This document shows, piece by piece, positions 1 through 6,123 of a stretch of DNA of 11,763 bases (position 1 is its first letter; each line of letters starts with the position of its first letter). The position numbers and the translations under genes were made by a program. The notes under the pieces are model-generated. The model searched no databases. It saw nothing but the letters and a program-made list of their open reading frames with translations, and was not told the origin of the DNA. The stretch covers positions 1 to 11,763 of the forward strand of contig JBKHJZ010000101.1 in the NCBI GenBank assembly GCA_046537875.1, in the 5' to 3' direction. The DNA comes from JBKHJZ01 sp046537875. Lineage in GTDB: Bacteria; Actinomycetota; Acidimicrobiia; Acidimicrobiales; VFJN01.

Positions 1-993
1 CCACCCCTCGGCGTCGCTCCAGCGCTGGGCGTCGATCCACCGCTCGGCGGCGACCGCGCCCGCACCGGCGGCCAGGACCCAGAGCGGGCCGAGGTAGTAG
101 GCCTTGCCGCCGACGACCAGGAGCGCCGCGGCGACGGAGGCGGTGGCCACCGCCAGCGGCCGCCAGGTGCGGGACCGCCACAGGCGGACCAGCCCGGCGC
201 CCACCAGCGGCAAGGCCAGCGGACCGACCATGCCCGCCTGCAGGACGACGAAGCCGAGGCGCCCGTCCTCGGCCCGCACGCCGGCGTTGGTGTTGCGGAC
301 GAACTCGAGGGTCGGCCAGCCGTTGAGCGCCTGCCAGACGAGGTTCGGCGACCACAGCGCGAGCGCCACCGCCGCGCCGGCCCACGGCCAGGGTCGGGCC
401 AGGTGCCGGCGGGCTTGCGGCACGGCCGCGAATCCCATCGCCAGCCCGGCCCCGAGCAGCGCGATGGTCCACTTCGTCTCGAGGCCGAGGCCCATCACGG
501 CACCGACACCGATCCACCACCGGGGATCCGCCCCGTCGAGCAGCCGCACCACCAGCAGCAGCGCCAGGGCCCACCAGACCTGGTCGAACACCACCGTGCC
601 GAACAGCGAACCGGCCGCGACCAGGAGCGGCATGGTGGCGGTCGCCACGGCGGCGAGCATCAGCGCCCGCCTGCCGCCACCGAGCTGGCGGGCGATGAGG
701 GCGCCGAGCACCACGACGGCCGCGTGGGCCGCCCCGGCCACCGCCCGCAGGGGCCACAGGTGCTGGCCGGCCGTCTCGGTGATCGCACGGGCCAGCAGCG
801 GGACCACGGGTGGCTGGTCGACGTATCCCAGGGCGGGGTGGCGGCCCGCCGCCAGGTAGTAGAGCTCGTCGCGATGGAAGCCGTAGCGCCCGCCGAGCAG
901 CAGGTGGAACAGGGCGACCGCGGCGGCGACGGCGAGCACCGGCGTCAGCTCCCCGCCCCGGCGCAGCCGGGGACGCGTGACGCTCCGTGCCAC
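1..993 (-). CDS. Glycosyltransferase family 39-like membrane protein (partial, C-terminus off the left edge)
   Basis: The minus strand reads open from a GTG at 993 to base 1, giving 331 residues with no stop, so the C-terminus lies outside the window. The protein is very hydrophobic, with about nine or ten candidate membrane segments starting near residue 17. Residues 40-47 read FHRDELYY and 57-63 read GYVDQPP. This acidic first-loop pair is characteristic of the GT39/ArnT-like GT-C family, which transfers sugars from polyprenyl-phosphate donors to lipid or protein on the outer membrane face; the Asp/Glu pair (D43, E44) is the expected catalytic site. The start is well fixed: an in-frame stop lies three codons upstream, and a TATGAT hexamer sits 8 bases before the GTG, suggesting a nearly leaderless transcript. 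It is divergent from the benzoate-type cluster and shows no obvious functional link to it. The acceptor is unknown. Confidence 0.85.
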   Translation of the reverse strand, partial: MARSVTRPRLRRGGELTPVLAVAAAVALFHLLLGGRYGFHRDELYYLAAGRHPALGYVDQPPVVPLLARAITETAGQHLWPLRAVAGAAHAAVVVLGALIARQLGGGRRALMLAAVATATMPLLVAAGSLFGTVVFDQVWWALALLLVVRLLDGADPRWWIGVGAVMGLGLETKWTIALLGAGLAMGFAAVPQARRHLARPWPWAGAAVALALWSPNLVWQALNGWPTLEFVRNTNAGVRAEDGRLGFVVLQAGMVGPLALPLVGAGLVRLWRSRTWRPLAVATASVAAALLVVGGKAYYLGPLWVLAAGAGAVAAERWIDAQRWSDAEGW

Positions 994-1001
994 GGTCGGG
1001 G

Positions 1002-1007
1002 ATCATA
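1002..1007 (-). promoter_or_regulatory. Candidate -10 element for the glycosyltransferase gene
   Basis: On the minus strand these bases read TATGAT, one mismatch from TATAAT, ending 8 bases before the GTG at 993. Transcription would start within a few bases of the start codon, consistent with the leaderless genes common in actinobacteria and with the lack of a Shine-Dalgarno sequence. No convincing -35 element was seen. Confidence 0.45.
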
Positions 1008-1021
1008 CGTGCCGCCCGGTG

Positions 1022-1080
1022 ACCGGCCCCCGGTGGTCCCTCGAGGGACGTCCCAGGGACCCGGCGAGCCGGTCCCACCG
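1022..1080. repeat. Run of consecutive palindromes in the divergent intergenic region
   Basis: Four dyad elements follow one another almost without gaps. They are ACCG/CGGT around five bases (1022-1034), the perfect 14-mer GTCCCTCGAGGGAC (1036-1049), GTCCC-A-GGGAC (1050-1060), and CCGGC-GA-GCCGG (1061-1072). Outer arms CGGTGG (1031-1036) and CCACCG (1075-1080) enclose most of the block. The GTCCC/GGGAC arms are used twice in tandem. The block lies between two divergent start codons, so it is more likely an operator array or structured 5' element than a terminator. Which protein, if any, binds it is unknown. Confidence 0.55.
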
Positions 1081-1090
1081 ACTGCGTGCA

Positions 1091-1118
1091 AAGTTGTGGA
1101 CAATCTTGGTGACAACTT
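1091..1118. repeat. 7-bp inverted repeat AAGTTGT/ACAACTT upstream of livK
   Basis: AAGTTGT (1091-1097) and ACAACTT (1112-1118) are perfect inverted arms around 14 bases. Extra TTGT/ACAA words inside and beside the arms make overlapping small dyads: TTGTGGACAA (1094-1103) and ACAACTTGT (1112-1120). This is the most AT-rich patch of an otherwise GC-rich spacer and overlaps a possible promoter, so it is a reasonable regulator-binding site. The regulator is not identifiable from sequence; the PaaX-family protein encoded at 6124-6954 is one candidate. Confidence 0.45.
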
Positions 1119-1122
1119 GTAC
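1094..1122 (+). promoter_or_regulatory. Possible upstream promoter for the liv operon
   Basis: TTGTGG (1094-1099) and TTGTAC (1117-1122) are separated by 17 bases and could serve as -35 and -10 elements. Both are weak matches. The position coincides with the AAGTTGT/ACAACTT inverted repeat, so a protein bound there would control this promoter. Transcription from here would give a long leader of roughly 140 bases. Confidence 0.25.
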
Positions 1123-1200
1123 GCTGCCGCCGAAGCAGTCCGGGAGGGGCTGGGACGGAGCTGCGTCAGGTCGCTCCTGATCCGCACCTCTCACATGACG

Positions 1201-1230
1201 ACGACACAGCTTCGTGCACACACATAGGGT
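1201..1230 (+). promoter_or_regulatory. Possible proximal promoter for the liv operon
   Basis: TAGGGT (1225-1230) fits the actinobacterial TANNNT -10 pattern. ACGACA (1201-1206), 18 bases upstream, shares its last four bases with TTGACA. Transcription would start near 1237, about 35-40 bases before the livK start, which leaves room for the GAGGGGG ribosome-binding site. The match is moderate and untested. Confidence 0.35.
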
Positions 1231-1265
1231 GGACACCCGAGCGGGCACAGGGGATGCCGCTCACC

Positions 1266-1272
1266 GAGGGGG
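1266..1272 (+). promoter_or_regulatory. Ribosome-binding site bearing on the livK start
   Basis: GAGGGGG directly abuts the first of three consecutive in-frame ATG codons (1273, 1276, 1279). Spacing to the third ATG is 6 bases, the usual optimum, against 0 and 3 for the others. Initiation may therefore be mostly at 1279, shortening the product by two residues without affecting the signal peptide. Confidence 0.5.
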
Positions 1273-2517
1273 ATGATGATGATCAGGAGACGCTCGAAGG
1301 CCATCGCGGCCGTCGCGGTCCTGGCACTCGTCGCGGGCGCGTGCGGTGACGACGACGGCGACGGCGACGAGGAGGCCGCTGCAGGAGACGGCGAGGAGGC
1401 ATCGGGCGAGCCGATCCAGATCGGCGCGCTCACGTCGCTCAACGGGCCCTTCACGCCATGGGGACTCCAGGTCCGCGACGGCATGCAGCTCGCCATCGAC
1501 GAGATCAACGCCGACGGCGGCGTCGACGGGCGGATGCTCGAGCTGGTCGTCCACGACGACCAGTCCGATCCGGACGAGGGCGCGAGCGGCATGGACCGCT
1601 TGGTCGAGGACGGCGTGGTCGCGATCGGGGGGATCATCTCCAGCGATGTCGGGCTCGCCACGTCCCGCCTCGCCGAGGATCTCGAGACGCCGCTCTTCCT
1701 GGTCAAGGCCGGGTCCGAGGAGATCCTGACCCAGGACAGCCGCTACACGTTCCGCACGTGCCTGCCGGCGGCGCCGATGGTGGCCGGGCCCATCGCCCAG
1801 TACGCCGAGGACCAGGGGCTCACGAGGGTCGGTGCGATCATCGCCGACTACGCCTGGGGCCAGGCGGTCCGCGGCGCCCTCGAGGACGAGTTCGGCGAGC
1901 TCGACGGCGTCGAGCTGCAGGTCGAGGTGGCGCCGGTCGACGAGACCGACTTCACGACCTACCTGCGCAACCTCGAATCGCTCGATCCCGACCTGCTGGT
2001 GGCCACCGGTCACCCGCCGGGCTCCGGGGGCATCACGGTCCAGTCGGCCGACCTCGGGCTCGACATCCCGGTCACCGGTGCGTACTCGCCGCTGGCCGCC
2101 GTCGTGTCCGGCGCCGAGGGTGCCGCCATCGACCGCTACGCCGACTTCGACTGCGCCGACTACGAGGGCGAGGAGTACCAGGACCTGGCCCGGCGCTTCC
2201 TCGAGATGTCCGACGACAACACGTTCATGGACGACGACGCGGTCGCCGGCTACGGGATCGTGACGATGGTCGCCCAGGCGGTAGAGGAGGTCGGTGACGA
2301 CCCGGCGGCGATCGCCGAGTACCTCCACGGCGAGACCTTCGATCTCCCCGGCTACCCGTTCGAGATGGGGTGGACCGAGTGGGGCGAGCTCGCCAGCGCC
2401 CAGCCGCTGTTCACCGTGATCGGGGAAGGGCCCGCGCCGGAGGGCCTCAACGAGGACGGCGACTGGTACCCGGAGACGCTGCTCCTGCCCGATCCGCTCG
2501 AGCCCTACGAGCCCTGA
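1273..2517 (+). CDS. livK: Extracellular solute-binding lipoprotein of a branched-chain-amino-acid-type (HAAT) ABC importer
   Basis: The 414-residue product is the substrate-capturing component of the importer encoded by the next four genes. The N-terminus is a lipoprotein signal: basic residues RRRSK (5-9), a hydrophobic core, then AGAC with the lipid-anchored cysteine at residue 24. A strongly acidic linker rich in Asp and Glu follows (about 25-45). The mature part has the Leu-binding family (periplasmic-binding type 1) layout, with a first strand IQIGALTSLNGPF followed by GMQLAIDEINADGGVDG. The binding protein sets the substrate. Because the transporter sits beside benzoyl-CoA genes, benzoate or a related aromatic acid is a plausible ligand, but this is inference; an amino acid cannot be excluded. 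Three ATG codons in a row make the exact start uncertain (1273 or 1279). Confidence 0.88.
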   Translation: MMMIRRRSKAIAAVAVLALVAGACGDDDGDGDEEAAAGDGEEASGEPIQIGALTSLNGPFTPWGLQVRDGMQLAIDEINADGGVDGRMLELVVHDDQSDPDEGASGMDRLVEDGVVAIGGIISSDVGLATSRLAEDLETPLFLVKAGSEEILTQDSRYTFRTCLPAAPMVAGPIAQYAEDQGLTRVGAIIADYAWGQAVRGALEDEFGELDGVELQVEVAPVDETDFTTYLRNLESLDPDLLVATGHPPGSGGITVQSADLGLDIPVTGAYSPLAAVVSGAEGAAIDRYADFDCADYEGEEYQDLARRFLEMSDDNTFMDDDAVAGYGIVTMVAQAVEEVGDDPAAIAEYLHGETFDLPGYPFEMGWTEWGELASAQPLFTVIGEGPAPEGLNEDGDWYPETLLLPDPLEPYEP

Positions 2518-2545
2518 GCTCCGGGGCCTGAGGCCTGACATGCCC

Positions 2546-2611
2546 GGAGATCCGGTCCACGGTTTCCCGACGGCGGGACCTTCCGCCCGGGGGCCCGTCG
2601 CCCGGATCTCC
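2546..2611 (+). repeat. Stem-loop between livK and livG
   Basis: GGAGATCCGG (2546-2555) and CCGGATCTCC (2602-2611) form a perfect 10-bp inverted repeat. The 46-base interior holds further pairings, either CGACGG/CCGTCG (2568-2573/2595-2600) or GGCGG/CCGCC (2572-2576/2583-2587), which exclude each other. No T tract follows, so it is not a classical intrinsic terminator. Hairpins after a binding-protein gene are known to stabilise that message or attenuate the downstream genes, giving excess binding protein over membrane components. That role is inferred here. Confidence 0.55.
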
Positions 2612-2628
2612 TCGGGCGCCCGCCGACG

Positions 2629-3381
2629 GTGACGATCCTCGAGCTCGCCGGGGTGGGCAAGCGCTTCGGCGGCCTGCCGGCCGTCGACAAGGTGTCGTTG
2701 CGGGTCGACGAGGGCGAGATCGTCGCCCTCGTCGGTCCGAACGGTGCCGGGAAGACCACCCTGCTCCGCACCGTGATCGGGCTCCACGCGCCGACCGCGG
2801 GCACGATCACCTTCGGGGGCGTGGACGTCACGCGCCTTCCCGCCCACCGGATCCGGCAGACCGGCATCGCGATGGTGCTCCAGACCCCCCGGACCTTCGA
2901 CGGGATGGGCGTGCGCGACAACGTGATGCTGGGCGCGCTGTTCGGCTCGCCCGGCGGACCTCTCCCCGAGCGCGAGGCGGTCGAACGGGCCGAGCAGGCG
3001 CTGGACTTCGTCGGGCTCTCCGACCGGGGCGACGACCCCGTCGGCACGCTGAACCTCCACGAGCAGCGGTTCCTCGAGCTGGCCCGGGCGCTCGCCGGCC
3101 GTCCCCGCCTGCTCCTGCTCGACGAGGTGATGGCGGGGCTCAACGACACCGAGCTGCAGGCGTCCATCGACATCGTCCGCACGGCCCGTGACCGGCTGGG
3201 CGTCACGGTCATCTGGGTCGAGCACGTGATGAAGGCGGTGATGAACCTCGCGGAGCGGGTCGTCGTCCTGAACTTCGGACAGGTCATCGTGGACGGCACG
3301 CCGGAGGTGGCGATGCGCGACCCCGAGGTGGTCTCCGCGTACCTCGGGGTGTCGGGTGGCGGGGATGCTCCGGGTCGCTGA
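2629..3381 (+). CDS. livG: HAAT-type ABC transporter ATP-binding protein (LivG-like)
   Basis: This 250-residue cytoplasmic ATPase would pair with LivF to power import. Walker A is GPNGAGKTT (36-44), Walker B ends in DE (165-166), and the H-loop histidine is H199 in WVEHVM. Two positions depart from the textbook: the signature region reads LNLHEQ (141-146) instead of LSGGQ, and Walker B continues as DEVMAGLN where DEP is usual. A DEVMAGLN branch exists among LivG-like proteins as far as I recall, so these are probably subfamily traits rather than decay. The GTG at 2629 lacks a clear Shine-Dalgarno sequence, but homology begins at once (MTILELAGVGKRFGG), supporting it. It ends 17 bases inside livF. 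Confidence 0.87.
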   Translation: MTILELAGVGKRFGGLPAVDKVSLRVDEGEIVALVGPNGAGKTTLLRTVIGLHAPTAGTITFGGVDVTRLPAHRIRQTGIAMVLQTPRTFDGMGVRDNVMLGALFGSPGGPLPEREAVERAEQALDFVGLSDRGDDPVGTLNLHEQRFLELARALAGRPRLLLLDEVMAGLNDTELQASIDIVRTARDRLGVTVIWVEHVMKAVMNLAERVVVLNFGQVIVDGTPEVAMRDPEVVSAYLGVSGGGDAPGR

Positions 3382-4063
3382 GCTGTCGGCCGGTTACCTC
3401 GGCGAGGACGTCGTCCACGAGGTGTTCCTGTCGGTCGCCGAGGGCGAGGTCGTGGCGGTCATCGGGTCGAACGGGGCGGGCAAGACCACCCTGTTCCGCG
3501 CCATCTGCGGGTTCCTGCCGGCCACGGGCGGCACGGTGACGTTCGACGACCAGCCGCTCACCGGCCGCCGGGCCCACGACATCGCCAGGCGGGGGATCTG
3601 CTACGTGCCGGCCGAGCGCCATCTCTTCCCCGACATGACCGTGGACGACAACCTCGATCTCGGCGCCTACCCGCACCGACCGGACCACGAGCGACGCGAG
3701 CTCGTCCTCGACCTGTTCCCCCGGCTCGCCGAGCGGCACCGGCAGCGCGCCGGGACGTTGAGCGGCGGCGAGCAGCAGATGCTGGCCGTCGGGCGGGCGC
3801 TGATGTCGAAGCCGCGGGTGCTGCTCCTCGACGAGCCGACCACCGGGCTCGCGCCGAAGCTCGCCTCGGACGCCTACGCCGCGCTCGCCGCCCTCCGCGA
3901 GCGCGGCCTGACCATCGTGCTCGCCGAGCAGCAGGTGCCGCTCGCGCTCACCCTCGCCGATCGCGCCTACGTCTTGGAGAGCGGTCGCATCCAGCTCGAC
4001 GGCACGCCCGACGAGCTCCAACGGAACCCGGACGTCCAACGTGCTTACCTGGGGGTCGCATGA
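3365..4063 (+). CDS. livF: HAAT-type ABC transporter ATP-binding protein (LivF-like)
   Basis: This is the second ATPase of the importer, 232 residues from the ATG at 3365. An in-frame GTG at 3356 would add three residues (MAG); the ATG is preferred because homology starts at LRVAELSAGY and GGTGGCGGGG lies just upstream. Walker A is GSNGAGKTT (34-42), the signature LSGGEQ is canonical (132-137), and Walker B is VLLLDEP (152-158) with catalytic Glu157. The switch position reads AEQQ, with glutamine where most ABC ATPases have histidine, as is usual in LivF proteins. The gene overlaps livG by 17 bases and livH by ATGA, so it is translationally coupled on both sides. With a degenerate signature in LivG and no switch histidine here, the two ATP sites of the pair may be unequal. 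Confidence 0.88.
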   Translation: MLRVAELSAGYLGEDVVHEVFLSVAEGEVVAVIGSNGAGKTTLFRAICGFLPATGGTVTFDDQPLTGRRAHDIARRGICYVPAERHLFPDMTVDDNLDLGAYPHRPDHERRELVLDLFPRLAERHRQRAGTLSGGEQQMLAVGRALMSKPRVLLLDEPTTGLAPKLASDAYAALAALRERGLTIVLAEQQVPLALTLADRAYVLESGRIQLDGTPDELQRNPDVQRAYLGVA

Positions 4064-4920
4064 GGGCGGTCGTCCTCGATGGCATCGTGCTCGGACTGCA
4101 GTTCGGCCTGCTCGGCGTGGGGCTCACGCTCGTGTACGGCCTCGGCGGGGTGCTCAACCTCGCCCACGGTCAGCTCGCCGTGCTCGGCGGGATCGTCGCC
4201 GCGCTCGCGCTCGATGCCGGCCGCTCCGCCGTGGTCGCCATCGTCGTCGGGTTGGTCGTCGCCGGTGCGGTCGGGCTCGCGGTCGACCAGACGCTGATGC
4301 GCCCCGTGTACCGCCGGCGCGGCGAGGCCCGGGTGCTGCTCGGGTTGCTGCTGGCGCTCGGCGTGGCGTTCGTGATCGACGGGGTGCTGGTCTGGCGCTA
4401 CCCGATCGAGGCCCTGACGCTGCGCATCGGCGGCGACCCGATCGACGTTCTCGGGGTGAGCATGCGCACCGGGAGCCTGCTCGCATCGGGCGTCGCCATC
4501 GGCGCGGGGGCGGTCCTCGTGCTCTTCTTCCGGTTCGCGACGACCGGCAAGGCGATCCGCTCGGTGATCCAGGACGAGGAGGGGGCACGGCTCTGCGGCA
4601 TCAACCCCGCGTCCGTGCGCAGCTTCGTCTTCGCGATGAGCGGCGTGCTGGCCGCGCTCGTGGCGGTGACCCGGTCGATGACCTCCCCGGTCACGGTGCA
4701 CGCGGGCATCGACTTCACGATCCTGGCCCTGATCGTGGCCGTGGTGGGCGGGCTCGGCAGCGTGTCGGGGGCGTTCCTCGCCGGGGTGCTCCTCGGCATC
4801 GTCAACACGGTGAGCGCGTACTACATCGGCTCGTACGTGACCACGATCGTGCTGCTCGGCGCCGCCGCGCTCACGATCGTGGCCCGCCCGTCGGGGTTGC
4901 TGGGAGCGGGGCGGACATGA
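4060..4920 (+). CDS. livH: HAAT-type ABC transporter permease (LivH-like)
   Basis: This 286-residue integral membrane permease is hydrophobic throughout, with about eight candidate transmembrane segments. The N-terminal stretch LTLVYGLGGVLNLAHGQ is the LivH family hallmark. Residues from TTGKAIRSVIQDEEGARLCGI correspond to the cytoplasmic coupling loop that contacts the ATPases. It would form the translocation channel with LivM. Its ATG overlaps the livF stop (ATGA, 4060-4063) and its stop overlaps the livM start the same way (4917-4920), so the block is one operon. Length is typical of the family. Confidence 0.88.
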   Translation: MRAVVLDGIVLGLQFGLLGVGLTLVYGLGGVLNLAHGQLAVLGGIVAALALDAGRSAVVAIVVGLVVAGAVGLAVDQTLMRPVYRRRGEARVLLGLLLALGVAFVIDGVLVWRYPIEALTLRIGGDPIDVLGVSMRTGSLLASGVAIGAGAVLVLFFRFATTGKAIRSVIQDEEGARLCGINPASVRSFVFAMSGVLAALVAVTRSMTSPVTVHAGIDFTILALIVAVVGGLGSVSGAFLAGVLLGIVNTVSAYYIGSYVTTIVLLGAAALTIVARPSGLLGAGRT

Positions 4921-6074
4921 GGGGCCGGCTGGCGGCCCGGGGCCGGCCCGGGACCGCGGCGGTCCGCGCGTACGCGCCGATCGCCGTCACGGCCGTCGTG
5001 CTGGCCCTGGTGCCGCTGCGCTACGAGGACTCCCGGACGATGATGGGCGTGATCATCACCGGTGCGCTGTTCGCGGCCTACGCCATCGGGTTCAACGTGA
5101 TCTTCGGGTTCACCGGCCAGCTGTTCCTGTGCATGGGGGCGCTGGCCGGGCTCGGGGGCTACGCGTCGGCGATCCTGAGCGACGACAGCGGCATCCCCCT
5201 GGTGCCCAGCATGGCGCTCGCCACCCTCCTGTCGGCCGCCGTCGGGGGGTTGCTCAGCTGGGTCGCGGTGAGCCGCTCGCTGGGGGTGATCTTCACCGGC
5301 ATCGTCACGCTGGCGTTCTCGCTGTCGTTCCAGAACCTGCTGCTCGGGCGTCGCGACCTCACCGGTGGTGAGACGGGCCTGGTCGTGGATGCGGGGTCGG
5401 ACACGTTCCTCGGCGAGCGGGTCCAGCCCTACTACGCGCTCCTGGCCGTGGTCGTCGTGTACCTGGTGCTCGTCCGCATGCTCCAGCGCTCGCACATCGG
5501 GTGGGCGTTCCGGGCCCTTCGCGACGACGAGGTCGCCGCCGAGCTCGCCGGCGTCGACGTGAAGCGGTACCGCGTGCTCGCCGGCGCGGTGGGCGCGGCG
5601 ATGATCGGGTTCGCGGGCGCGGTCTACGCCCACAGCGAGGGGTTCATCAGCCCGTCGACCTACGACTTCGGCCGGGTCGACGTGCGCGTCATCGTCATGC
5701 TCGCCTTCGGCGGGATCGGCAGCCTGCTCGGGCCCGTGGTCGGCGCCGCCGCGTTCACGATCGTCGACGAGTGGCTGGTGTCGGCCGACGAGTACCGGCT
5801 GGTCATCTACGGGGCGGTGATCCTGGCCCTGTTCCTCTTCTTCCCCCGCGGGGTGGTGCCCACGGTGGGGTCGCTGGCGCAGCGCCTCCGCCGCCGCGTC
5901 GCCGCGCGTCGGGTGCCACCCGGTGCCGTGGTGCAGGCCGAGGGCCGGGCATCGGGGGCGGCGGCGCCCGCGGCGACGCCCGACGTGGCGTCCGTCGGCG
6001 CATCGGGCGCTCCGGGTGTTCCGGGCGCTCCGGGCGACCCGACGCTGGCAGACGAGGGCGACGACGACCGCTGA
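4917..6074 (+). CDS. livM: HAAT-type ABC transporter permease (LivM-like) with a low-complexity C-terminal tail
   Basis: This is the second channel subunit, 385 residues from the ATG at 4917. The frame stays open upstream to 4041, but that stretch is arginine-rich shadow sequence over livH. FNVIFGFTGQLFLCMGA and the loop HIGWAFRALRDDEVAAELAGV are LivM family signatures. FGGIGSLLGPVVGAA and FFPRG (about 308-312) mark the end of the membrane domain. A tail of about 55-60 residues follows: first basic (QRLRRRVAARR), then rich in Ala, Gly and Pro, including four Gly-X-Pro triplets (364-375), ending acidic (DEGDDDR). Such a tail is longer than LivM proteins need and its role is unknown. Confidence 0.87.
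   Translation: MRGRLAARGRPGTAAVRAYAPIAVTAVVLALVPLRYEDSRTMMGVIITGALFAAYAIGFNVIFGFTGQLFLCMGALAGLGGYASAILSDDSGIPLVPSMALATLLSAAVGGLLSWVAVSRSLGVIFTGIVTLAFSLSFQNLLLGRRDLTGGETGLVVDAGSDTFLGERVQPYYALLAVVVVYLVLVRMLQRSHIGWAFRALRDDEVAAELAGVDVKRYRVLAGAVGAAMIGFAGAVYAHSEGFISPSTYDFGRVDVRVIVMLAFGGIGSLLGPVVGAAAFTIVDEWLVSADEYRLVIYGAVILALFLFFPRGVVPTVGSLAQRLRRRVAARRVPPGAVVQAEGRASGAAAPAATPDVASVGASGAPGVPGAPGDPTLADEGDDDR
6005..6040 (+). repeat. Four tandem 9-bp units encoding Gly-X-Pro in the livM tail
   Basis: The units are GGGCGCTCC, GGGTGTTCC, GGGCGCTCC and GGGCGACCC, each nine bases and in frame with livM. They encode GAP-GVP-GAP-GDP. Copies 1 and 3 are identical, which points to recent duplication or slippage. 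The array lies in the disordered-looking C-terminal extension, so copy-number change would probably be tolerated. Confidence 0.6.
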
Positions 6075-6086
6075 GCGCCGGTCGAA

Positions 6087-6101
6087 GACGGGTCGCCCGT
6101 C
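6087..6101. repeat. Short hairpin between livM and the regulator gene
   Basis: GACGGG (6087-6092) and CCCGTC (6096-6101) are perfect arms around a 3-base loop, 13 bases after the livM stop. No T run follows. It may weakly attenuate liv transcription before the regulator gene, or be a chance GC-rich dyad. Confidence 0.3.
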
Positions 6102-6111
6102 GCGCGTGTAG

Positions 6112-6117
6112 CAGGAT
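6112..6117 (+). promoter_or_regulatory. Candidate -10 element for a leaderless regulator transcript
   Basis: CAGGAT lies exactly at -12 to -7 if transcription starts on the G of the GTG at 6124. No Shine-Dalgarno sequence is visible between livM and this start. Both points favour a leaderless message from its own promoter, although read-through from the liv operon 49 bases upstream is also possible. Confidence 0.35.
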
Positions 6118-6123
6118 CGACCC

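Noticed and set aside
1095..1103. TGTGGACAA, the complement of an actinobacterial-type DnaA box (TTGTCCACA)
   Set aside because: Only one such box, no dnaA or dnaN nearby and no AT-rich unwinding region, so no case for an origin. It is better read as part of the inverted repeat at 1091-1118.
1195..1227. Ten-codon frame MTTTQLRAHT before livK, possible leader peptide
   Set aside because: No ribosome-binding site precedes it, it lacks the aromatic or branched-chain codon runs of an attenuator, and its stop overlaps the candidate -10 element.
1..1240. Plus-strand open frames 104-859 and 403-1227
   Set aside because: They run opposite the glycosyltransferase gene, whose reading has membrane segments and family motifs; the plus-strand translations are low-complexity.
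2546..2611. Classical intrinsic terminator after livK
   Set aside because: The stem is good but no T run follows and the next gene starts 17 bases later in the same operon.
1261..3225. 654-codon open frame on the minus strand opposite livK and livG
   Set aside because: Low-complexity, Arg/Val/Gly-rich shadow of two clearly homologous plus-strand genes; such open frames are normal at this GC content.
4041..4916. Upstream in-frame extension of livM that would give a 677-residue protein
   Set aside because: The added sequence is arginine-rich and antiparallel in style to nothing known; it overlies livH in another frame. The ATG at 4917 with an ATGA overlap is the natural start.
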